Origin: Epichloe hybrida
Taxonomy: Eukaryota > Ascomycota > Sordariomycetes > Hypocreales > Clavicipitaceae
Direction of reading: 5' to 3'
NCBI GenBank assembly: GCA_019022495.1
Contig: JAFEKR010000079.1
Span: forward strand, 1 to 64,000
Length of the DNA stretch: 64,000 bases
A model generated the notes under the pieces. It was given only the letters and a program-made list of their open reading frames with translations, searched no databases and was not told the DNA's origin. Of the stretch, positions 48,197-58,088 are shown in pieces. Within the stretch, counting starts at the first letter, position 1, and each line of letters begins with the position of its first letter. The position numbers and the translations under genes were made by a program.

Positions 48197-48798
48197 GCGA
48201 AGCACATGTTTGCAGGGAAAGGGGTGAAAAGGTACCTTTTAATCACTCATAACCTGTGTAAAAAAACTTATGTATTCTTGTAAAGCGCTATATACCTTGT
48301 ATATTTCCCTCATAGCTCTCTACTATTAGTATGACTTTGTACGGATTAGTAGCTAATTATAGCTGTGGGAGCGGAACGAAATAACTAGGGCATGTGCATT
48401 AATCCATAGGTTCGTAAAATTATTCAGAGGGGGGGGGGGGGGGGCAATTGCACAATGTAATTCAGCCGGGCGGCCAGCAATAATCCGTACGGACCTTCTT
48501 CATATCCACGTGGCCGAGTGACCGAACTGGGATGCGCATCCTTTGAATACCCTGAATCCCTGATGGTAATTAGCATGGTCCGCCATCGGACAGAATTTTC
48601 TTGATCCCCCACTTGCCTCCGTCAACCTCCGACTCCGACATCGCCGCAAGGCGTACGGAGTACAAGTTCCGCCGATGCTAGTCCGTATGAAGCCACCAAA
48701 AACAAGTTTCCAGCATCCCCAGCCACATAATTAATCGTCCTCCCCATCACCACCAGGTCCGTCCTGCAAATCTCACGTCACGTCACGTTCCAATCAAC
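48197..48798. other. Intergenic region with G16 tract
   Basis: G16 at 48429-48444, AATCCGTACGGACC near 48482 and CGTACGGAGTACAAG near 48651. AT-rich, in contrast to the GC-rich genes on both sides. No gene supported. Confidence 0.45.
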
Positions 48799-49815
48799 AT
48801 GGCCACCGCCCCAAACGGCACAGACACAGCCCGACGCGCTCCTCACGTTCCGCCCGCCGGCGTGTGGTGTCCCGCCGTGACCTGCTTCACCGAGGACGAC
48901 GAGCTCGATCTCGGCGCGCAGTCGCTGTACTTTTCGCATTTCGCCAGGTCCGGCCTCACGGGGCTGGTGGTCATGGGCACCAACTCGGAAGCCATGCTGC
49001 TCACGCGGGGAGAGCGACGGCAGCTCGTGTCGGCGGCCCGAGCGGCGGCGGGACCGGGCTTCCCCATCATGGCCGGGGTCGGCGCCCACTCGACCAGGCA
49101 GACGCTCGAGCTGGCAGAGGACGCGGCGGCGGCGGGAGCGGACTACCTCCTCGTCCTGGCCCCGGCCTACTTGGGGAGGGCGGCCACGACCATGGCGACG
49201 GTCCGGCGCTTCTTCGCCGAGGTCTCGGCCAGGGCCACGCTGCCCGTCGTCATCTACAACTTCCCGGGCGTCTGCAACGGCGTGGACATTGACTCGGACA
49301 CCATCACGGCCATGGTGCGGGACAGCAGGCGGTCGAGCGCGAGCGGCGTCTCCAACATTGTCGGCGTCAAGCTGACGTGCGGCTCCGTCGGCAAGATGAC
49401 GCGTCTCGCGGCGCAGCATCGACCGGGGGACTTTGCCACGTTCGGCGGCCAGTCTGATTTCCTGGTCGGCGGGCTCGCGGCAGGGAGCGCGGGGTGCATC
49501 GCCGCCTTTGCCAACGTCTTCCCGAGATTGACGGCCGAGATTTACAGACTCTGGGTGGCGGGCCGGCTGGATGAGGCGATGCGCCTGCAGAGGGTGGCGG
49601 CCCTGGCCGAGAGCCCGTGCAAGAGCGGCATAGCGTCGACGAAATACGCCGCTGCGTATTATTCCGCCAAGCCTGCGGGCATCGAGGACCCTGAGCCCAG
49701 GTTCCGGCCGAGACATCCGTATGAGGAGCCGGGCGAGGCGGCGAAAAAGGCTGTCCGAGATGTCATGGCGGAGGCAAGTGTGATTGAGCAGGAGCTACAG
49801 CGGGCTTGGGCTTGA
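48799..49815 (+). CDS. DapA/HOGA-type aldolase (dihydrodipicolinate synthase family)
   Basis: 338 residues, intronless, start at CAACATGGCC. A TIM-barrel class I aldolase: GVWCPAVTCFTEDDELD (strand 1), GLVVMGTNSEAMLLTRGER (pyruvate-binding TN/S loop), IMAGVGAHSTRQTLELAE, ADYLLVLAPAYL, LPVVIYNFPGVCNGVDI with the catalytic Tyr, and IVGVKLTCG with the Schiff-base Lys. DATFGGQSDFLVGGLAAGSAG-type sequence is the later strand. Fungal genomes carry several: 4-hydroxy-2-oxoglutarate aldolase, 2-keto-3-deoxy-L-galactonate aldolase (pectin pathway) and unassigned ones; I cannot decide which. Location next to an arabinanase-like gene and sugar transporters suggests a sugar-acid step. GC-rich codon use. 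Confidence 0.88.
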   Translation: MATAPNGTDTARRAPHVPPAGVWCPAVTCFTEDDELDLGAQSLYFSHFARSGLTGLVVMGTNSEAMLLTRGERRQLVSAARAAAGPGFPIMAGVGAHSTRQTLELAEDAAAAGADYLLVLAPAYLGRAATTMATVRRFFAEVSARATLPVVIYNFPGVCNGVDIDSDTITAMVRDSRRSSASGVSNIVGVKLTCGSVGKMTRLAAQHRPGDFATFGGQSDFLVGGLAAGSAGCIAAFANVFPRLTAEIYRLWVAGRLDEAMRLQRVAALAESPCKSGIASTKYAAAYYSAKPAGIEDPEPRFRPRHPYEEPGEAAKKAVRDVMAEASVIEQELQRAWA

Positions 49816-49929
49816 TTTGCCTTGATTTTGAAAAAAAAAAAAAATGGTGCGTAAATCATGGGCTAGATATGCTAAAGTAAAAAAAAAAAAAAAAAAAGAC
49901 TTGCAAACAAGGATGCTGTAGCATCTTGA

Positions 49930-51393
49930 TGATCCAAGTAACGACAAACTCATCAGGCTAATAACCTCAGTAGTCCTCCCAATCTGAACGACGCAGAACA
50001 AGTCAAAGTGAGCGGCGACGACGAGAGAAGCACCAAGCAAGGCCCAATTGCTGATGAACTCGCTCATGAAGGGAAACCTTTCGCCCATCCAGGCTGGCCA
50101 TGATGGCGGCACCGACGGATTGTATCCCCTTGTAGAAACCGACATAGTTGGCCAACCGTCGGCCAGAGTTGGACAGAGCGCCCATGTACCAGTAGATGCA
50201 CGCCTGCCAGACGGCGTCGTAGAAGCTGTAGAAGATGTAGAGGAACATGGGGCCGGCATATCCGGGGGCGGTCCAATCGGTCGGTTTGTAGTCAGGATTC
50301 AGCGCCTCGTTCACAGACTCACGGGTATAGCTCTTCTGATAGGCATAGCCCCCCGCCTCTGCTGGTACACGTAGAACCAATTCGACGAAAAGAACATTGG
50401 GAAGAGGAGGATGTTGAAGGGCTCAAATCGCAGGGTTTCCCACAGACCGAGGAGCTCGCTTTGCCAAGCTGGGATTTCTTCTTGAGGATGACGCGACTGC
50501 CGTCTTTTCGAACAATGTCGCCGGCGTCGCAAAGAAACAGGGCCAAGACGGCGCCGCAGAACATGAGAACGATGAAGCCGATATAGGTGCCGTCAGAGAC
50601 GGTGGCGTTGGTTTCGACGTGGATGTTCTCGCCCAGGGGAATCTAATAACATTACACAGCTGCTCAGCTCACATCGAGTTCCGGACTCCCCCACCCCCGC
50701 CCGAAGGAAAAGGGTTTCTCACCAAGCTACCGATGACGGCCCCCATGTTGAAGATGCCCCAGAACCAGGCAAAGTAGTGGCCCTTTTCGTGTTCAGGGGG
50801 ATACGAGATCACGATGGTACCCTGCGCGGTCCAGAGCAAGGCGGCGCAAAGACCGAGCCAGACACCGGCAAATATATTGAAAGCGGGGACATTGGCATGA
50901 ACCGAGGCAAGTAAGCTGGCGGCGTAGATGCAATAGCCAATTCCTCCGAAAGCGAGGGTATACTTGACACCGAGCTTATTGATAAAAGTACCGCCGAAGA
51001 AGCCGAAGACGGCAAAAGTACTATAAAGAGCCGTGTTCTACTCATGAGGGGGGGGGAAGGGAGTCAGCGGTGAGCACGGCAAGAGAAGAGACGGGATGGT
51101 CGGAACAGAGCCAAGGGTCTGGCTTTGTCGAAGAAGAAGTCGAGACTTGCCATGTTGTCGGCCAGAGTAGCGTCGGTTTTGCCACCTCCCCCCAGACCAC
51201 CAAGAGCGTTGAACATGCCTGGGCACAAGAAGCACACAAACGACACCATGATGAGCTGGGTAGGCGGGGAGGCGTAATACCAGGGAACGCGAATGCCAAA
51301 CAGCCTGCGCCCCCTGTACTTCCATCCTGCTGCAGGAACATGGGCGTCTGCATGGTCTGTGTCAACAGGCTTCCTCTCTGTACATGTAGACAT
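49930..51393 (-). pseudogene. UNC93/DUF895-type MFS transporter, frameshifted and deleted
   Basis: Start at 51393 (MSTCTERKPVDTDHADAH). The first half reads well: TQLIMVSFVCFLCPGMFNALGG, then a GC-AG intron (ATG|GCAAGT...GAGTAG), NTALYSTFAVFGFFGGTF, ISYPPEHEKGHYFAWFWGIF and, after a second intron (GTGAGA...TTAG), IPLGENIHVE and GYIGFIVLM-like sequence. After VRKDGSRVILKKK the frame shifts to AWQSELLGLWETLRFEP...NWFYVYQQ. Then about 65 residues are missing and the frame shifts again to GGYAYQKSYTRESVNEAL, GPMFLYIFYSFYDAVWQA and GFYKGIQSVGAAIM. A third shift gives FPFMSEFISNWALLGASL. The N-terminal half may still be expressed. Stops follow at about 49934. Confidence 0.72.
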
Positions 51394-52069
51394 AGTGGCC
51401 AGCTTCAGATTGGGTCACTGCCTTGAAAGTCGCCGCAGATTGGGATGGGGAAGTACATGTACGTCTGCTTATAGGATCGCTCCCATTGTCAATTCGAGAT
51501 GCCATCTGGCACGTGAGCTGACAAGCTGATGTCCTCGACAGCGTTGCCTCCAGCCATGTATTAATACAACGGACTGGTCGGTAACAAACAAAACTGGGGG
51601 GTCAGCTATCGGCCGGGCCGATGGGGTTAGCGGTGGGGTAGAGGTGGGGTAGCGGTGGGGTAGCGGTGGGGTGGCAGGCAAGTCGATTGGCTACTCCGCG
51701 CCCCACCTGCGCCCTGGCTGCATCACCTGTGAGCGTGGTGAGGGGCAGTCAGCCACTCAAACGTACATAAGCGCTATTAGCAAATCTTCAAGTTGTTGAT
51801 TGGATTGATTTGTGATTGTCAGCAACTCTCGAGTCTCGGGCGTTTCGGGTGTAACCTGGAGGAGTGCAATCAACCAACCATGCACATCCCCAACAAGGGC
51901 GTCAATCCATGTCAACTTGCAGCATTTCGACGCATGGATAGCGGACCTGCGTGGTTCGCCCGGAGCTCCGGTCAAAATGAATCCTGGGAATCTTTGCAGC
52001 TATACATAAAGATGAAGCAAGCACCAGAGAGCAGGCGTGGCAACCTGGCTGTGAGCGTCAACAGCAGAA
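51394..52069. other. Intergenic region with GGTGGGGTAGC repeat
   Basis: 0.7 kb between the UNC93-like relic and the GMC gene. A G-rich tandem (GGTGGGGTAGC)n lies at about 51628-51672. No gene supported. Confidence 0.4.
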
Positions 52070-53931
52070 ATGGGCAGACGTCAAGCCAATCCATTGCACA
52101 ACCCGCGGCATTATGCGGCGGCGCAGCCGCGATCGGGACCGCCCGTGAGCGCCGCCACTGCAGAACGAGCTCTTCCGAGCTATGACTACGGTAAGTAGTG
52201 AATCTTTAAAAGCACCACACACAGGCAGACTTGACCCCCGACTGATTCCCGTGACGTCGCCAAGTCATCATCGGTGCTGGTGCGGCCGGATCCGTCCTCG
52301 CGAATCAGCTGTCCGAAGATGAGGACGTGTCTGTCCTCGTGCTCGAGGCCGGAGGCGACAACACCAAGGTGCTCGAGACCAAGGTCCCCCTCATGTTCGC
52401 CAAGCTCTTCCACAGCGAGCACGACTGGGACTACTACACCGTGGAGCAGGACGCCGTCGCGTCACGGCGGCTGTACTGGCCACGCGGGCGCATCCTCGGC
52501 GGAAGCTCGTCCATGAATGCCATGATGTACCATCACTGCTCGGCTTCCGACTTTGACGAGTGGGCTTCAGAGCACGGGTGCAAGGGCTGGGGCTACGCCG
52601 ACCTCGCGCCGCATCTCCGGGCCATGGAAAAGCACACGCCCACGACGGCAGGCCGGGGAAGTGATGGATTGTGGCACACGGGCTATAATTCCTGGCTGTC
52701 CCCGATCGTCGAGGACGGCTTCCTCCCGGCCTGCTACGACGTCGGCATCCCCCCCAACAGCGACATCAACACACGAAGCGGCTCGCTCGGCGCTGCGCGG
52801 TTCCAGACCTTCATCGACAGCAAGAGACAGCGCTCATCCCTCGCGACCGCCTTCCTGCCGCCCGAGGTGCTGCGACGCCCCAACCTGTACGTGGCCTGCG
52901 GCGCACAAGTGACCAAGATCCTGTTTGACCGACTGGCGAGCAAGCCCGCCGCCATCGGAGTCGAGTTCCAGGCCTCGCGGCACGGCGAGCGCTTCCAGGT
53001 GCACGCCAGAAGGGAAGTCATCCTCTCCGCCGGGACCATCAACACGCCCCAGACTCTCATGCTGAGCGGCATCGGGCCGGAAGAGCAGCTGAAAAAACAC
53101 GGCATCGGCCTCGTGCATGCCAATCCTCACGTCGGCGAGCACATGAAGGACCATCTGTGCGGCGGCGCGATTCCGTGCAAAGCAAAGCCCGGGGCAACTC
53201 TCGACTACCTCTCCAGCGATGTGAGGGCCATTCCCGCACTGGCACGATGGTTCCTGTTCGGAACCGGCTGCCCGGCTGTCGGCTTGTTCCCCGGCTCTCT
53301 GGGGGCATCCCCAGATGCGAATGCCGGCACTGGGTGCCTTCGACCGCAAAGCAGCGGGACAATTACTCTCAAGAGTTCCGACGCATTCGACCACCGTGAG
53401 TTGAAAACGAAGGAAAAAAAAAAAAAAAAAAAAAAAAGAATGCCCACGTCTCCATGCCAAATACTTGCTAACACACCGCGTCCCGTAGCCAACATTGACC
53501 CCAGGTACCTCACAGACGAAGAGGACAACGACAAAAAGGTGCTGATGGCGGGAACGCGCCTCGGTCTCAGAATCATGCGGAGCCCAGCCCTCCAGAAGTA
53601 TCTGGATCCCGTCCCCGCAAACGACGACCCGTCGTCGTACTGGTGGCCCTACTCCTGCAGCGACATTGACGCAATCACCGATGAGCAGCTGAGGCGGTTC
53701 ATCCTCGAGAAGGCCTACACCTTGTACCACCCGGTTGGGACGGCTCGGATGGGCCCATCGCCGTCCACCAGCGTTGTTGATCTCGATTGTCGCGTGCACG
53801 GGGTGGATGGTCTCCGGGTCGTGGATGCCAGCATCTTCCCGGAGCAGCTCAGCGGGCACCCGAGTGCTCCTATTGCGGCGATTGCGCACCGGGCGAGTCA
53901 GATGATAAGAAATGACCGCCTCGGCGCCTGA
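52070..53931 (+). CDS. GMC-family FAD oxidoreductase (choline dehydrogenase-like), with internal deletion
   Basis: Exons 52070..52190, 52265..53395 and 53489..53931 give 564 residues. The first exon joins at GTAAGT...CAAG to restore YDYVIIGAGAAGSVLANQL, the FAD-binding Rossmann motif. Then LEAGGDNTKVLETK, WPRGRILGGSSSMNAMMYH, SAGTINTPQTLMLSGIGP, and near the end LYHPVGTARMGPS and SIFPEQLSGHPSAP with the catalytic His pair. The third exon follows an intron containing A24 and reads PNIDPRYLTDE. Between SLGASPDANAGTG and CLRPQSSGTITLKSS some 60 residues of the substrate domain usual in the family are absent, without frame loss. Substrate unknown. Start at 52070 is the first ATG in frame; upstream frame context is weak. 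Confidence 0.8.
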
Positions 53932-54580
53932 CGCGGATGGAGATGAGTATTGAACATTATTGGAAGGGGGGGGGTGGGTTTATGCTGTTGATGTTGAGGA
54001 TATGAGATGGGACGAGTATGTATGTCTGGGGGGGGGTGGTCTACTGCGAGATTTTCCTACGGGTTCATGAAGGTCAATAATGGGTCGATGCCGGCAGTTC
54101 CCGATGGGTCCTCCTGTCAAGAGAAATGGATTTGTCGTCGCCTCAATCTCTGCATTAATTCGCTATTCAGTCACGGAGAAAGTGAAAGTGGTCGAGTTGA
54201 CAGGAGAAGACGGAGAAGACCAAAAGAAAGAAAGAAAAGCAGCCGCCGCCAGGAACAAGGATGGCCTCAGTACCGGCCCTCCATTTTATTTCAGCCTTTT
54301 CATTTTGGTAAATATCGGAAGTCGCATTCCATTTGCCATGAATCGTCCGCCAATGGGCCGAACAAAGTTTTCGTAGGAATATAATTACAAATACGACGCC
54401 AAGTTGACGACTCCCGACCCACGCTAATAAGAACCAAAAAGGGGCAAAAAAAAAAAAGAAGGAAGAACAGAAAAGAAAGAAAAGGGTTCCCACAGAAACC
54501 CGACTTTGATATCAAATTCATCTCCTATTCAATTCTACGTACTCTTTTCCGTGCCGCTGCTTCACCATGATTCGCAAAAG

Positions 54581-55538
54581 ATGGAGATGGAAGCTAAGAA
54601 AGTGGCCGGACACAACAAGCCGGACGATGCTTGGTTCGCCATCCATGGCAAAGGTGCGGCACGCAGCTCGCCGTCCGGGCTTGTTCGTTCACAGCTTTCT
54701 TCATTTCAACAATGACCAACAGTATCAAAATAGTGTACGACGCAACCGAGTGTTTTGCGAGACCACCCCGGCGGCGCCGATATCCTCATAGAAGCAGCCG
54801 GGACCGATGCAACCGAGGCATTCGACAACGCCGGCCACTCGGAAGATGCGCGCGGGGGTATCATGGAATCCTACTTGACAAGGGACGCTGAAAGTCTACC
54901 AGCCAAAGAAGCCAAGAGGCCGACATTCGACGGGCAGGCCATCGTCTCGCGCTCGTACCACCCCCCCGGTTGGACCGAGACGTGCTCGAGCTCCGTCATC
55001 AAGGTGTACCCCCTGACGGGAAGCTGACGAGCGGGATACATGGCGAAAGCTCAACGTCGGCGACGAGGTCCTGCCCAGGGGCGCCATGAGGTACAGGAAC
55101 GGCCTCTCTCTGCAAGGAGAGGATCGGCATGGTCAACCGACGGCACCGGCATCACGCCCTTGTTCCAGGTCATCCGGGCCGGGCCATATGCGAGGACGAC
55201 CAGGAACCTGACGAGGGCCCAGCCTCATATACGCGAACCGCACCGAGCAGGACGTCCTGCTGCGCAAGGGAACTGGACTCGCTGGCGCGCAGATATCCCG
55301 GCAAACCTCGACGTCTACTACGTGCTGCACCACCCGCAAAAAAAAAAAAAACCATGGAAAGGGCTGTGTCACGGAGGACTTGATGCGAGAGAAGCTGCCT
55401 GCGCCCGAGGCCGACACGAGGATAATGCTGTGCGGTCCGCCGGGTATGGTGAAGGCGGCCAAGTCGTCGTTGGTCGACTTGGGATTCGAGCAGCCGGGGG
55501 CGGCGGCGAAGATGACGGACCAGGTCTTTATTGTCTAG
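54581..55538 (+). pseudogene. Cytochrome b5 / NADH-cytochrome b5 reductase fusion, broken
   Basis: The start reads MEMEAKKVAGHNKPDDAW and AIHGK, and a GTGCGG...AATAG intron (about 54654-54736) restores VYDATE of a cytochrome b5 domain. One extra base then shifts the frame into [20 protein letters not shown] and NAGHSEDAR, with both haem-ligand histidines (HPGG and AGHS). The reductase half is in pieces in different frames: [14 protein letters not shown], the LNVGDEVL region, TDGTGITPLFQVI, ANRTEQDVLLR and the C-terminal LCGPPGMVKAAKSSLVD, ending at a TAG at 55536. The FAD-binding part at the start of the reductase is missing. A13 interrupts the frame near 55338. Function lost; formerly a membrane electron-transfer enzyme, possibly a partner of a desaturase or hydroxylase. 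Confidence 0.72.
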
Positions 55539-55680
55539 TAGTCGTCTGTGCCATTGTTCATTGTTCATTTTCCGGCCCGTTCTTGGCTATTTAACATTTG
55601 CGAACAACCCGCGGATGGATGCAATTCAAGCACAATTCAAAACAACTTGTCTAGTGGGCGGAGCCGTACTTGTGACCCCG

Positions 55681-55708
55681 AAAAAAAAAAAAAAAAAAAA
55701 AAAAAAAA
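55681..55708. repeat. A28 homopolymer
   Basis: Twenty-eight consecutive A on the plus strand, 22 bases before the start of the HAD-YWTD relic. Confidence 0.95.
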
Positions 55709-55729
55709 GAAAAGGAGAAAAATTCCACC

Positions 55730-56932
55730 ATGACTTCTTTCTCCTTGCCTCCCTCCGAAGGGAGGACCGTGGCAGTCCTCGGGGGCGGCGTGCTCGGTCG
55801 ACGGATAGCATGTGGATGGGCAGCGGGCGGGCATGACGTTGTCATTCGCGATCCCAACCCCGAGCAGAGGATGGCCGCGCTGCACTACGAGACGAAGCGG
55901 AGGGGTCCTCAACATGCACTAACTACTACATGCCTCCTGGGAACCGCGTCGTTGAACTGAATGACGGACGGGTTCACGCACGACGTCATTTTCCCGCACC
56001 TGGTGGAGAAGCTCCGCGGCATCGGCTTTCACCCGTTCGTGGCTCGCAAAAGGAGTCGAAGTCGACGGGTCTCATCTTCAACCGGCTCTGGGCAGCCATC
56101 AAGAGGGAAGGTCTTGACCATCTTGGCCAAAGGTGTCTCGACGCCAGAGGAGATTGACGCGCTGTGGAAGGACATGTGGCTCGGCAACCACGCGGGTCCG
56201 GTGGCCATGATGGATTCCGTCGGGCTCGACACCGTCTCGCCTCATCGAGCAGCATTACATTGCGGAACGTGGCCTCCCCGACACGCCAGTCAGGTTCCTG
56301 CAGGGATATCTCGACCAGGGCAGACTCGGCGGTCGGTCGTCGTCACCGGCGACTGGCGGAGGGAATCCCGACGCGGCCGACTAGACCAGACCAACTGGTG
56401 CGTCCGGCATCGCCGTCTCGCCCACGACCGGCAAGTTCTACTGGACGTGGACGCAGAAGAGGGGCCGCCCCCCTAAGAAGCGGCAAGGGCCGCATCTTCC
56501 GCGCCAACATGGACTTCTTGCCGGGCGAGGGACGCCGCGAGCCGCAGCGACGTGGACCTGCTGCTCCGGAACTTGCCCGAGCCCATCGATCTGGAACATT
56601 GACCTGGTGGTCGACTGAGACCCTGTACTGGACCGACAGGGGCGAGCTCCCGCTCGGGGAACAGGAACAGCATCAACCGGGCCAAGCTCTCTGCGCTCAA
56701 ACCGTCCCAGGGGAACAACAGCACGAGTGTCCTGCCGGGCAAGGACTACGAGCTCATTGCCAGAAACCTCCACGAGACCATCGGCATCAGGATAGACCAG
56801 AAGAACCGTCATGTGGATGCGACGGATCTCGGTGGTGCCGTCTATCGGTTTGACATGGACGGGGGGAGAAACAGACGGCGGCTGTACGAGGAGGCGGGTG
56901 CTTTAACGGGAATAGCCCTGTCTCATGTGTGA
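55730..56932 (+). pseudogene. 3-hydroxyacyl-CoA dehydrogenase / YWTD-propeller fusion, broken
   Basis: MTSFSLPPSEGRTVAVLGGG begins a Rossmann NAD fold (GGGVLG, then DVVIRDPNPEQR) and ends by a stop after a frameshift. Further downstream in other frames: THDVIFPHLVEKLRGIGFHP, LTILAKGVSTPEEIDALWKD, NHAGPVAMMDSVGLDTV, which is the C-terminal helical domain of HAD enzymes, then GQTRRS-like erosion. A second part in changing frames reads GIAVSPTTGKFYW, GRIFRANMDFLPGE, TLYWTDRGELPLG (a YWTD repeat), INRAKLSALK, and YRFDMDGG, with the last stop at 56932. I know intact fungal proteins with exactly this HAD plus YWTD order. At least four frameshifts and one larger deletion (much of the propeller) are seen. 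Confidence 0.7.
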
Positions 56933-57198
56933 TTGATTGATTGATTGATTAATGCTCGCTCAGTGGATATGAATGAGTAGATGTTTTTTTTTCTTCTTCT
57001 CCTAGTACACAGGCTGGTTATTTTGGAATAGGCAGTATTTCTCCAACTACAACTCGTGTTTCTGTGTGTTTGATTTCTCGCGGGCCCCCGACATTGGACC
57101 TGTTCGGAAAGAAGCGAGTCGGGCAAAAGATGGCCGAGGTTCCCCCAGTATGAGAAAAAAAAAAAAAACCCCATGTCAACCTTGCTGGGTGGTCTCGC

Positions 57199-57600
57199 TC
57201 ACACGTCGAGATGGACCAACACCAAAGCCACAATGCCGGGCGTCATCTGCACGGCCCAGATCTTGCGCGAGGCCGTAGCGCCGCCGTACAGCCCAGCCAC
57301 GACGACCATCAGACAGAAGAATGTTCGAATCTGTCTGGCGAATTCGGCCACTGGATGGACGAGTCCCCATGCCAGCCCGGCGGCGAGGAAGCCGTTGTAG
57401 AGGCCTTGGTTTGCGGCCAGCGTCCTTGTCTGCTCCGCGAACTCGGCGGTGAGGCGGAATGCTTTGCGACCTCTTGGCGTCGTCCACAGAAACATTTCTA
57501 GAACCATGATGTACAGGTGGAGGAGGGCGAGGATAGCGGTGGCCGCGGGAGAGAGGAAGGCCATCTCGAAGGCCGGGGGGGACGTTGTGTTGGAGGACAT
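57199..57600 (-). CDS. DUF1304-family small membrane protein
   Basis: 133 residues, intronless. Four hydrophobic segments: AAFLSPAATAILALLHLYIMV, NGFLAAGLAWGLVHP, IRTFFCLMVVVAGLYGGAT and TPGIVALVLVHL. Family landmarks are LLHLYIMVLEMFLWTTPRGRKAF and LAANQGLYNGFLAAG. Such proteins are small inner-membrane or plasma-membrane proteins in bacteria and fungi without known function. An internal hydrophilic loop (RLTAEFAEQTRT) sits between spans 1 and 2 as usual. ATG at 57600; no in-frame start further upstream. Apparently intact although its neighbours are broken. Confidence 0.82.
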   Translation of the reverse strand: MSSNTTSPPAFEMAFLSPAATAILALLHLYIMVLEMFLWTTPRGRKAFRLTAEFAEQTRTLAANQGLYNGFLAAGLAWGLVHPVAEFARQIRTFFCLMVVVAGLYGGATASRKIWAVQMTPGIVALVLVHLDV

Positions 57601-58088
57601 ACGGAGTAAAGAAGGGGGGGGGGGGAAAGTACGGATTATTAATAGAGAGGGAGAGGAGAGAACAAGGTCGTATTATCCGGGGAGGGACTGAGCATCCTCG
57701 GCTCGGGGCCATGTCCGTACACTATGTAATAATGTATGTAACCTCGCAAGCGTCCCGTGGGCGGGCGGGTCGCGTTTCCGCCCTTCGGCTGAAATCTATG
57801 TACAATGACTTGCATGACACGACAAGGGCCAGCCAGCCTGGTCCAACATAGCATTGTACTCCGACGGATACATATGTAGTACTCCGTAGTACGTACCCGA
57901 GGGCGATAGCCGAATGTAAGAATGCAAGTGGGTGGCACAGTCACACTCGGCCACAACCATTGTTGCTCATCTTGCCCGGTCGCCCAAAGGCATCTTGATC
58001 AATCTCGCGCGGTTTTGCTACATGTGAATTAAATCGTCGTGCATCTTGCCATCTGTCTACTCTAAGCGAACGCCGAACTTGGCAAGTG
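57601..58088. other. Intergenic region with palindromic TACTCCGTAGTACGTA element
   Basis: 0.5 kb. ACATACGGAGTAAAG at 57598, a G13 tract near 57614, and TGTAGTACTCCGTAGTACG at 57872-57893. No gene supported. Confidence 0.4.
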
